A DNA stretch of 13,346 nt from JACPAB01 sp964366725 (GCA_964366725.1 CAYIUL010000013.1:1-13346), one strand, 5' to 3'. Positions 4,192-9,914 are shown, counted from the stretch's first letter. A program made the numbers and translations. Notes: generated from the sequence alone by a model not told the origin.

Positions 4192-6430
4192 TGGGCCAGT
4201 TCTCGACGAGAAGGAGTTTTTTTCCGCCAGCCGGCGGATTTGAGGGTAGTTTGGAGTATATCTCTTCGGTAATGAAAGGCATGAAAGGGTGGAGGAGCTT
4301 CAGGGAGGTGGTGAGGATCTCTGTGAGCATTCTCTGGGCCGACGCCTTGATGGACGGGTCCTCGCTGGCCAGTTTGGCCTTACTATCTTCGATTACCTTG
4401 TCGGCAAACATGTGCCAAACATAGTGATAGATTTTATCGGCGGCCAGGTAAAGCCGATAGTTGTCCATATGTTCGGTGATGTCTTTAACGAATGTCTGCA
4501 GATCGGCCAGTATCTTTTCGTCCTCTGCAGTCAGGGGAGTGCTAGCGATACCCGAGGCGTCTTCTGGGACGCTCATTAGCACAAAGCGGGCGATATTCCA
4601 GAGTTTGTTGGCGAAATGCTTGTAGGCCTTAACTTTGTCTAAACTGAAGTTGCCGTCGTTTCCCGGCGCGATGCCCACAACAACTGACATTCGCAGAGCA
4701 TCCGTCCCGTATTGGTTAATGACGTCTACCGGGTCTATGCCGTTGTCCAATGATTTGGAGAATTTTCTCCCTTTTTCGTCGCGCAGTATCCCGTGGAGAT
4801 AAACGGTCTTGAAAGGTATCTCGCCAAGCAAAAATCCGCTCATCAATATCATCCTCGCGACCCAGAAGAAAAGTATCTCATACCCCGGGTTCATAAATGT
4901 CGTCGGGTGATAGGTCTTAAGGTCTTTAGAACTCTCGTCGGGCCAGCCGAGCGTGGAAAATGTCCAGAGAGCCGAGGAAAACCAGGTGTCCAGGGTGTCT
5001 TCATCTTGTATAAACTCTGCATCGCAGAATTCACACTTCGGTTTCGTTTCAGAAACAATTACGTCTTTGCATTTAGTGATTTCGCTTTCATGACCCTTAC
5101 GTGGCACGCATTTTGGTTCATGATACCAAACCGGAATGCGATGGCCGTACCAAAGCTGTCGGCTTATGTTCCAGTCGCGCAGATTATCTATCCAGTGAAA
5201 ATATACCTTCTCAAATCTGTCAGGCAGTATTTTTATCTGACCGCTCTCAACACTCCTTCTCATTATTTTTTTGAGTGTCGTCTTGGAACCGCTCTGAACA
5301 AATTCTTTGTTGACTGCGACGAACCATTGAAGTTTTGGAAGGGGCTCAATGGTTCCTCCAGAGCGTTCAGCGATGCTTATGTTAACTTCTATCTCGTCTT
5401 CTTTTGAGAGAAGGTCATTTTCTTTTAGCCAATTTAAGATAACTTCCCGGGCTTCTTTTGTCTTTTTGCCCGAAACGAGAGAACCAGCCTCGTCTGTCAT
5501 TCTCGCGTATTCGTTTATGACCTGAACCATCGGCAGGTTGTGGCGCTGTGCTATTTCGGAATCGGTAATGCTGTGGGCCGGGGTGACGCCAACGGCCCCG
5601 GTCCCGAATTCGGGGTCTATCTCCGGATCGGCGACTACTTTAATGTGCAGTTTTGTTCCGGCGAATTCCACGTCGTATTCTTTGCCGACATATTTTTTGT
5701 AGCGTTTGTCGTCAGGGTGAACGGCAACGGCGGTATCGCCAACCTTGGTTTCGGGTCTTGTGGATGCTATTTCAATGGGGAAATCCTTTGAGTACCGGAA
5801 TGTGTAGAGTTTTCCTTTTTCCGGCCGGTGTTGGACCTCATCATCCGAAACGGACGTCTGGCCTTTCGGGTCCCAGTTTATTACCCGATAGCCGCGGTAT
5901 ATCAGGCCGGCGTCATACATTCTTTTGAATGCCGTGCGGACCGCCAGATTGCGCTGGGCGTCCATCGTGAATGCTTCGCGGCTCCAGTCCAGCGAAGCGC
6001 CCATTTGTCGTATCTGCTTCTGCATAACGCCCCGGCTTGCGGCGACGAAATCCTCAACTTTTTTCACGAATGCCTCCCGGCCGATGTCGTGGCGATTCTT
6101 GCCCGTTTCTTTGATAAGGATTTTCTCCACCTTAGTATTTGTTGCGATGGCCGCATGGTCGGTTCCCGGCACCCAGAGGGTCTTCTCTCCCTTCATTCTG
6201 TGGTAGCGGACCACTGCGTCCTGGAGGGAGTATTCAAGGGCATGTCCAAGGTGAAGCGTTCCGGTGGCATTTGGAGGGGGGAGAGCAACGCTAAAAACTT
6301 CCGCCGACTTGCCCTGAGCTTGCCGAAGGGGCAAATTTTCCGGCGTAAAATAGCCGCTCTCTTCCCAGAGTTTGTATATTTTTTCCTCAACTTCTTTCGG
6401 GTTGTATGCTTTTGGAAGTTCCATTGACAT
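4184..6430 (-). CDS. valS: Valyl-tRNA synthetase, short form
   Basis: 748 residues; charges tRNA-Val with valine. The class I signatures are present: PPPNATGTLHLGH (HLGH at 60-63) and KFSKS (556-560, a KMSKS variant). The editing domain includes IASTRPET (about 221-228) and GTGAVGVTPAHS. Four Cys residues (441, 454, 466, 469; the last two as CEFC) in an insertion after YGHRIPVWY could bind zinc. Most bacterial ValRS have about 860-950 residues. This one stops soon after the anticodon-binding region (LHPFMPFITEEIYSKL) and lacks the C-terminal coiled-coil arm. Residues 34-41 (PLRQAQGK) are encoded by a repeat, and NPPAGGKK near the end by another. ATG 6430 and ATG 6424 are both possible starts. 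It is first gene of the operon with prsW, hsp20 and vanW. Confidence 0.95.
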   Translation of the reverse strand: MSMELPKAYNPKEVEEKIYKLWEESGYFTPENLPLRQAQGKSAEVFSVALPPPNATGTLHLGHALEYSLQDAVVRYHRMKGEKTLWVPGTDHAAIATNTKVEKILIKETGKNRHDIGREAFVKKVEDFVAASRGVMQKQIRQMGASLDWSREAFTMDAQRNLAVRTAFKRMYDAGLIYRGYRVINWDPKGQTSVSDDEVQHRPEKGKLYTFRYSKDFPIEIASTRPETKVGDTAVAVHPDDKRYKKYVGKEYDVEFAGTKLHIKVVADPEIDPEFGTGAVGVTPAHSITDSEIAQRHNLPMVQVINEYARMTDEAGSLVSGKKTKEAREVILNWLKENDLLSKEDEIEVNISIAERSGGTIEPLPKLQWFVAVNKEFVQSGSKTTLKKIMRRSVESGQIKILPDRFEKVYFHWIDNLRDWNISRQLWYGHRIPVWYHEPKCVPRKGHESEITKCKDVIVSETKPKCEFCDAEFIQDEDTLDTWFSSALWTFSTLGWPDESSKDLKTYHPTTFMNPGYEILFFWVARMILMSGFLLGEIPFKTVYLHGILRDEKGRKFSKSLDNGIDPVDVINQYGTDALRMSVVVGIAPGNDGNFSLDKVKAYKHFANKLWNIARFVLMSVPEDASGIASTPLTAEDEKILADLQTFVKDITEHMDNYRLYLAADKIYHYVWHMFADKVIEDSKAKLASEDPSIKASAQRMLTEILTTSLKLLHPFMPFITEEIYSKLPSNPPAGGKKLLLVENWPML
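4223..4238. repeat. Palindromic repeat TCCGCCAGCCGGCGGA inside valS
   Basis: A 16-nt inverted repeat within the last 20 codons of valS, encoding part of NPPAGGK. The same sequence with one base changed (T for C) forms the core of the rplT terminator at 9548-9563. Confidence 0.65.
6309..6334. repeat. Repeat TTGCCCTGAGCTTGCCGAAG inside valS 5' region
   Basis: A 26-base imperfect palindrome running from TTGCCC to GGGGCAA, inserted in frame in valS. It encodes the extra loop PLRQAQGK between the first helix and the first strand of the Rossmann core. CCCTTCGACAAGCTCAGGGC-type elements are a repeat I recognise from many bacterial and metagenomic genomes, where they give LRQAQG or LSLSKG in translation. 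Confidence 0.7.
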
Positions 6431-6451
6431 CGCTTGATTTAGTGCTAATCT
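6424..6451 (+). promoter_or_regulatory. Promoter for the divergent small zinc-ribbon gene
   Basis: A consensus TTGACA at 6424-6429 (inside the first codons of valS) is followed after 16 bases by TAATCT (6446-6451), with TG at 6443-6444 as an extended -10. The -10 itself is weak (3 of 6), so this is moderate evidence. Confidence 0.45.
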
Positions 6452-6458
6452 GTCCGCA

Positions 6459-6487
6459 ATTGTAGCTTAAAAATGAGGATTTTTCAA
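6459..6487 (-). promoter_or_regulatory. Promoter of the valS-prsW-hsp20-vanW operon
   Basis: On the minus strand TTGAAA (6487-6482), a 17-base spacer and TACAAT (6464-6459) make a good sigma70-type promoter. It leaves a leader of about 20 nt to ATG 6430. Its -35 box touches the start codon of the divergent 6487 gene. Confidence 0.65.
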
Positions 6488-6861
6488 TGGAACAGCCACC
6501 TTCTTTTCGTCCAGTTCACTTCTTTGGACAGGATCCCAGCGTTTCTGCTGAGGAATTTCTGTTGCAAAATCGCCGGCCCGGCTTGGCAAAAAGAGCACTG
6601 GCCCGACTCGGATTCAGAATTCACTTGGGTAAGTTCAAACCAAATGGGATGTCTGACTACACAAGCTACTTTTTTGCATGGTGCCGTAGTCACAAAAAAT
6701 ATTACGTAGGTTACGAATATAGTTATAGCCAGGAAATCAGATGTTCCGACTGCGAAGCCGAATGGGAAAGAACGAAACCAACGACAGAAAACATAAAACA
6801 AATACTAGACGACGTAGACGAAGAGTTTCGCCGGATTTGCAGAACAGAAGATCTCTTTTAA
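6487..6861 (+). CDS. Small putative zinc-ribbon protein, function unknown
   Basis: 124 residues. TGAGGA at 6474-6479 is 7 bases before ATG 6487 and fixes the start. The centre carries CRSH (C66, H69) and CSDC (C86, C89) separated by 16 residues rich in aromatics (KKYYVGYEYSYSQ), the pattern of a zinc ribbon or rubredoxin-like knuckle. The N-terminal 50 residues are basic and helical (RRPGLAKRALARLGFRIHLGK) and the C-terminal 30 residues form an acidic helix (ENIKQILDDVDEEFRRI). I do not recognise the family; nucleic-acid or protein binding is possible. It is transcribed divergently from valS, and its stop codon overlaps that of convergent tsaD (a shared TTAA at 6858-6861). The 10775 protein has the same C-x2-H...C-x2-C layout. 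Confidence 0.7.
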   Translation: MEQPPSFRPVHFFGQDPSVSAEEFLLQNRRPGLAKRALARLGFRIHLGKFKPNGMSDYTSYFFAWCRSHKKYYVGYEYSYSQEIRCSDCEAEWERTKPTTENIKQILDDVDEEFRRICRTEDLF

Positions 6862-7892
6862 AACCCCAAATTAGCGTCCATTGCCACCGCCTTCAAGGCG
6901 GTTTTCTTATTCTTTAAATACGAAAAATACCCGGCCACCGCTATCATGGCGGCGTTATCGGTGGTGTATTCCATCGGAGGGCAGGAATAGTTGATGCCAA
7001 GTTCAGCGGATTCTTTTTGTAATCTTTCGCGGAGCATTTTATTTGCCGATACGCCCCCGGACAACAAAAGTGTTTTGACTTTATATTTCTCGGCTGCTTT
7101 CATCGTCTTTTTTATCAAAACATCAAGCGCGGCTTTTTGGAAGGATGCGGCAATGTCGGCTTTTGTTTGTTCATCTAATTTTCTCTTCCCCAGGTCTCTT
7201 AATAGATACAAAACCGCGGTCTTCAGTCCGGAGTAGCTGAAATTGAGATCTTTGCTGTGGACCATGGGGCTCGGGAGGGGGTAGTGTTCATGGTTTCCTT
7301 TTTCCGCAATTTTAGATATCGCCGGGCCGCCCGGATAGCCGAGTCCCAAAAGACGGGCGGCTTTGTCGAACGCCTCGCCGACAGCGTCATCAAGGGTCTC
7401 ACCGATTACTTCGTATTTGCCGTGATCTTTCATTAAAACTAATTCCGTATGCCCACCCGATACTATCAGATTCAGTATCGGAAATTTCGAATTTCTGATT
7501 TCTAATTTCGGATTTAACCAGTTGCTGTATATATGTCCTTCGAGATGGTTAACTCCTATCAATGGTTTCTTGAATATCCAGGAAAGCGTCTTGGCGAAAG
7601 AAACTCCCACAAGCAGCGCCGGTCCAAGTCCCGGCCCTCGGGTAACGGCGATAGCATCGATTTCTTTTTTGAAATTCTTTATACCGGCTTCTTTTAAAAC
7701 CAAGCTAAAAACCTTTCCAATGTTCTTGGTGTGTTCGCGGGCGGCAAGCGATGGGACAACCCCGCCGTATTTGGCGTGAAGTTTGATCTGGGAGGAGACG
7801 ATGTTAGAAATCACCTTGACCTTTTCGCCTTTGCCCTCTAAAACCGCCATTGCCGTGTCGTCGCAGGAGGTTTCGATGCCCAAGATTCTCAT
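6858..7892 (-). CDS. tsaD: tRNA N6-adenosine threonylcarbamoyltransferase
   Basis: 344 residues. TsaD transfers the threonylcarbamoyl group from TC-AMP to A37 of ANN-decoding tRNAs, working with TsaB, TsaE and TsaC-type enzymes, none of which is in the window. Signatures: N-terminal ILGIETSCDDTAMA of the ASKHA fold, PSLAAREH, the metal-binding HLEGH (H116, H120), VSGGHTEL, DDAVGEAFDKAARLLGLGYPGGP and, near the end, SGGVSANK and TTDNAAM. Between HLEGHIYSNW and NLIVSGGHT lies the sequence LNPKLEIRNSKFPIL (126-140), encoded by an AT-rich repeat; the core strands on either side are intact, so the enzyme is probably active. No Shine-Dalgarno precedes ATG 7892, but an extended -10 box lies 9 nt upstream, which suggests a leaderless mRNA. 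Confidence 0.96.
   Translation of the reverse strand: MRILGIETSCDDTAMAVLEGKGEKVKVISNIVSSQIKLHAKYGGVVPSLAAREHTKNIGKVFSLVLKEAGIKNFKKEIDAIAVTRGPGLGPALLVGVSFAKTLSWIFKKPLIGVNHLEGHIYSNWLNPKLEIRNSKFPILNLIVSGGHTELVLMKDHGKYEVIGETLDDAVGEAFDKAARLLGLGYPGGPAISKIAEKGNHEHYPLPSPMVHSKDLNFSYSGLKTAVLYLLRDLGKRKLDEQTKADIAASFQKAALDVLIKKTMKAAEKYKVKTLLLSGGVSANKMLRERLQKESAELGINYSCPPMEYTTDNAAMIAVAGYFSYLKNKKTALKAVAMDANLGF
7471..7516. repeat. AT-rich repeat inserted in frame in tsaD
   Basis: The stretch contains GGAAATTTCGAATTTCTG and CTAATTTCGGATTT, words shared with the intergenic block at 492-653 (TTTCGAATTT and the AAATCCGAA complement). On the minus strand it encodes PKLEIRNSKF, which is not part of the TsaD consensus and lies in a surface loop between two conserved motifs. 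Confidence 0.7.
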
Positions 7893-7901
7893 AATTGATA
7901 G

Positions 7902-7929
7902 ATTTTATCATTTTTTTGATTTTTTTCAA
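7902..7929 (-). promoter_or_regulatory. tsaD promoter
   Basis: On the minus strand TTGAAA (7929-7924), a 16-base spacer and TAAAAT (7907-7902) preceded by TGA as an extended -10. Only 9 nt separate the -10 from ATG 7892, so the transcript would start 2-4 nt before the start codon. The -35 boxes of this promoter and of the tRNA-Glu promoter lie side by side on opposite strands. Confidence 0.55.
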
Positions 7930-7944
7930 TTTTTATGGCAAAAT
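7916..7944 (+). promoter_or_regulatory. Probable tRNA-Glu promoter
   Basis: TTGATT (7916-7921), 17 bases, CAAAAT (7939-7944), 12 nt before the tRNA. Both boxes are imperfect (4 of 6 each), so the assignment rests mostly on spacing and position. Confidence 0.4.
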
Positions 7945-7956
7945 ATGTAGGTAAAT

Positions 7957-8028
7957 GGCGCCATCGTCTATCGGTTAGGACTTATGATTTTCAATCATAC
8001 AAGGAGGGTTCGACTCCCTCTGGCGCTG
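7957..8028 (+). tRNA. tRNA-Glu (anticodon TTC)
   Basis: The acceptor stem GGCGCCA (7957-7963) pairs with TGGCGCT (8021-8027), with a G-U first pair. The D arm TCGTCTATCGGTTAGGAC is typical of tRNA-Glu. The anticodon arm TATGA-TTTTCAA-TCATA gives anticodon TTC, and the T arm is GAGGG-TTCGACT-CCCTC. CCA is not encoded (GCT follows). It is followed by about 115 nt without a recognisable gene or clear terminator. Confidence 0.95.
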
Positions 8029-8143
8029 CTATGATGGAATGAAGTAAACTTTTTAAGTCAGTAGTCATCAGTATTGCTACGCCGTTGAGAGTTTGCCCGA
8101 TTCCTGTTTTTCTTGACCCCCAAGGGGAATGGAAAACTAGGAC

Positions 8144-8171
8144 TTGTGTTTTGTCGAATTTTTGATATAAT
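8144..8171 (+). promoter_or_regulatory. Promoter of the 8199 gene
   Basis: TTGTGT (8144-8149), a 16-base spacer and a perfect TATAAT (8166-8171) with TGA as extended -10. The transcript would start near 8178, which rules out the ATG at 8172 and supports ATG 8199. Confidence 0.65.
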
Positions 8172-8198
8172 ATGGCAAATTCAGAAAAGGAGCCAGAA

Positions 8199-8597
8199 AT
8201 GGAAAATCCAGTTCGTTTGCCGATGGAACATAAGTTTACTCTGTACTTAGACAAAAAGGGTAATTACGTTCTTGAAAGTCAGCAAGAACGAGGACTTGTG
8301 ATTCATGGGCCTACCCCAGATTTAGTAGTCATGGAAATGATTGAAATACTTCCAATGTGGGAAAGTTTCAAGGCTTGGTGCGTAAAGTGTGGTTCTCCGA
8401 TTGAATCTGACCCAGTCGAAACCATAATGCCAACTTTTGAGAACTTTCAGGAAATGACCTGGGATGATCAAAGCGAAATGTTGGCCCGTAAACTAAAAAG
8501 GGCATACTCTGATCCAGTTTTCTGCAGAGAAGCCCTAATGCTCAATAGGGAATTTGAAGCAGCACAAATGGAAGTGCTAAGCCGTTCAGAGTCGTAG
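8199..8597 (+). CDS. Hypothetical protein with CxxC motif
   Basis: 132 residues from ATG 8199, chosen because AAGGAG (8187-8192) lies 6 bases upstream and because ATG 8172, in the same frame, abuts the -10 box. The first 40 residues look like beta strands (HKFTLYLDKKGNYVLESQ, then GLVIHG). WCVKCGSPI follows around residues 60-68 as a single CxxC, then an acidic Met-rich helical half with several Met (TMPTFENFQEM-like, WDDQSEMLARKLKRA). I do not recognise the family. The gene has its own promoter and terminator, so it is a single-gene unit. It opens the accessory block between tRNA-Glu and the ribosomal protein operon. Confidence 0.75.
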   Translation: MENPVRLPMEHKFTLYLDKKGNYVLESQQERGLVIHGPTPDLVVMEMIEILPMWESFKAWCVKCGSPIESDPVETIMPTFENFQEMTWDDQSEMLARKLKRAYSDPVFCREALMLNREFEAAQMEVLSRSES

Positions 8598-8605
8598 GTA
8601 TCTAT

Positions 8606-8629
8606 GCGGACCATCAAGGTCCGCTTTTT
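8606..8629 (+). terminator. Rho-independent terminator
   Basis: GCGGACC - ATCAA - GGTCCGC followed by TTTTT: a 7-bp perfect stem with five-base loop, 8 nt after the stop codon of the 8199 gene. Confidence 0.9.
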
Positions 8630-8690
8630 AATTACCCGAAATCATGTTAAATTCTAAGAAAGTCGGGTTTTTAATAAAATACCCATAGAG

Positions 8691-8723
8691 ATTAGAGAAC
8701 AAAGTTTTCCAATGTTCTCTAAT
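8691..8723 (+). promoter_or_regulatory. 10-bp inverted repeat just before the 8735 gene
   Basis: ATTAGAGAAC (8691-8700) and GTTCTCTAAT (8714-8723) are perfect complements separated by 13 bases, ending 11 nt before ATG 8735. There is no T-tract, so it is not a terminator. It could be an operator (arms centred 23 bp apart, about two helical turns) or a 5' leader hairpin. A weak -10 (TAAAAT, 8675-8680) lies just upstream. Confidence 0.5.
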
Positions 8724-8734
8724 GGCCCTGCCAA

Positions 8735-9118
8735 ATGGAAAAAATTCCGACAAATTCAGGAGACAAGAAAGACAATAACGAGAAACGATTTAAAGAAGCG
8801 TTAAATGATTTTTTGGCAGGTGATATCGAAAGAACAGCCCAATACTTAAAGGAGAATCCCGAACAAATCTCAAAATTTTGTCATCGAGCCGCTTATGGCT
8901 ATATGGGCGTAATCGAAGCAGGATTGCAGGGTTTAATGATTTTTGCAGATCACCTTGCGCCATCCGACAACGAAAATCTACCCGAAGATATAAAAGATTC
9001 TGTGGACAAGCTTATTCGCACGGATGTCGAAGGTGTATTGGAATATTATGATGGAAATGTCGAAGTTGTAATAAAAAAATATTCCGATTTAATAACTTAT
9101 TTTTTACGCATGCTATAG
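8735..9118 (+). CDS. Hypothetical mostly helical protein
   Basis: 127 residues. The sequence is almost entirely amphipathic helix (KRFKEALNDFLAGDIERTA, EQISKFCHRAAYGYMGVIEA, NLPEDIKDSVDKLIRTD, GVLEYYDGNVEVVIKKYSD), with a hydrophilic Lys/Asn/Asp-rich first 18 residues. No membrane segment or known catalytic motif is seen and I do not recognise the family. No Shine-Dalgarno precedes ATG 8735, and a 10-bp inverted repeat sits directly upstream, so expression may be regulated there. The MazG-like gene follows 41 nt later on the same strand, but with no terminator between, so the two could be co-transcribed. Codon use is A/T-rich compared with the ribosomal genes nearby. Confidence 0.65.
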   Translation: MEKIPTNSGDKKDNNEKRFKEALNDFLAGDIERTAQYLKENPEQISKFCHRAAYGYMGVIEAGLQGLMIFADHLAPSDNENLPEDIKDSVDKLIRTDVEGVLEYYDGNVEVVIKKYSDLITYFLRML

Positions 9119-9159
9119 TTTTACAATGACCATAGCCAGTGTTCTCGATTTGCCCCGCA

Positions 9160-9537
9160 ATGAGAAAGATATATTATAACAAATTAGTTAGGGACAATAT
9201 ACCCGAAGTCATAAAGAAAAACGGCGGTGATTTCAAAATAAAGAAATTAAGTAAAGAACACTTTGAAAAGGAGCTAATTCGAAAAGTTGGCGAAGAAGCA
9301 AGCGGCTTGATGGGCGCAAAGAATAGACAGGAACTGATATCCGAATTAGCCGATGTTTTGGATGTTATCGAAGAGATAAAGACATTCAAGGGGATTACCG
9401 GTCAGGAGATAAAGAAATCCCAGAAAGCGGCTTATGAAAGAAAAGGCGGTTTTAGAAAGAAGCTTTATTTGTTCTGGTCTTCGGATACTGGATATAAGAC
9501 AAACGAGAAAACGCATAAGGCCAGATCTGCGCGGTAA
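9160..9537 (+). CDS. MazG-like NTP pyrophosphohydrolase
   Basis: 125 residues from ATG 9160; the in-frame GTG at 9139 adds seven residues that do not fit the family. The opening YYNKLVRDNIPEVIKKNG is typical of the small all-alpha MazG-like 'house-cleaning' pyrophosphatases, followed by RKVGEEASGL, the metal-site helix ELADVLDVIEEI (E62, D65) and the family ending KAAYERKGGFRKKLYL. Such enzymes hydrolyse non-canonical or phage-modified NTPs to NMP plus pyrophosphate. Two oddities: the usual ExxE of the first helix reads EEASG (E46, G49), so one metal ligand is missing, and about 20 extra basic residues (WSSDTGYKTNEKTHKARSAR) extend past the normal end. It may therefore be altered in activity. 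It converges on rplT with a shared palindromic terminator. Confidence 0.8.
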   Translation: MRKIYYNKLVRDNIPEVIKKNGGDFKIKKLSKEHFEKELIRKVGEEASGLMGAKNRQELISELADVLDVIEEIKTFKGITGQEIKKSQKAAYERKGGFRKKLYLFWSSDTGYKTNEKTHKARSAR

Positions 9538-9573
9538 AATCAAAACCTCCGCCAGCTGGCGGAGGTTTTGATT
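9538..9573. terminator. Bidirectional terminator between MazG-like gene and rplT
   Basis: A perfect 36-base palindrome (18 bases per arm, AATCAAAACCTCCGCCAG and its complement) starts on the base after the MazG-like TAA and runs 2 bases into the rplT stop codon. Both strands have a TTTTGATT tail, so it can stop both convergent genes. Its centre is the TCCGCCAGCTGGCGGA repeat that also occurs in valS. Confidence 0.88.
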
Positions 9574-9907
9574 ACTGAAGGAGTTGTTTGAATATGTCGG
9601 GATGGTTTTCGGCCAGGTCGGCGAGAATTTTACGGTCGAGTTCAATATTTTGTTTCTTGAGCTCATTGATGAATTTACTATAGGAAAGGCCATTCTCCCT
9701 GGCGGCGGCGTTTATTTTTACTTGCCACAACCGCCTGAAGTCCCTCTTTTTCTTTTTTCTGTCGGCGAACTGGAATGACCAGGCGTGAAGCAAGGCCTCC
9801 TTGGCTTGGCGGTATTTGGACTTTCTGGTCCACATAAAACCCTTTGCGTGTTTCAGCAATCTTTTTCTCCTGGCATTTGCGATTACACCTCGTTTAACTC
9901 TTGGCAT
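9572..9907 (-). CDS. rplT: Large ribosomal subunit protein L20
   Basis: 111 residues, slightly shorter than the usual 115-120. The sequence is the L20 consensus throughout: MPRVKRGVIANARRKRLLK, AKGFMWTRKSKYRQAKEALL, the basic helix DRKKKKRDFRRLWQVKINAA and GLSYSKFINELKK, ending in a globular domain with LDRKILADLAENHPDIF. L20 is an early 23S rRNA binder needed for 50S assembly, and in several bacteria represses its own operon through the leader mRNA. It is the last gene of infC-rpmI-rplT; 7 nt separate it from rpmI. Confidence 0.98.
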   Translation of the reverse strand: MPRVKRGVIANARRKRLLKHAKGFMWTRKSKYRQAKEALLHAWSFQFADRKKKKRDFRRLWQVKINAAARENGLSYSKFINELKKQNIELDRKILADLAENHPDIFKQLLQ

Positions 9908-9914
9908 ATTTTTT

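Noticed and set aside
4793..6427. Long plus-strand ORFs opposite valS (4793-5407, 5828-6427)
   Set aside because: They are shadows of a strongly conserved ValRS frame.
8172..8198. ATG 8172 as start of the CxxC protein
   Set aside because: It immediately follows the TATAAT box and would be upstream of the transcript start; ATG 8199 has AAGGAG at ideal spacing.
7991..8254. Minus-strand ORF of 87 residues over tRNA-Glu
   Set aside because: It overlaps tRNA-Glu and the 8199 gene start; the ending EGVEPSLYD is typical of translated tRNA sequence.
7957..9537. Integrated element with attachment sites at tRNA-Glu
   Set aside because: No integrase and no second copy of the tRNA 3' end (GGTTCGACTCCCTCTGGCGC) was seen in the window, so only an accessory block is claimed.
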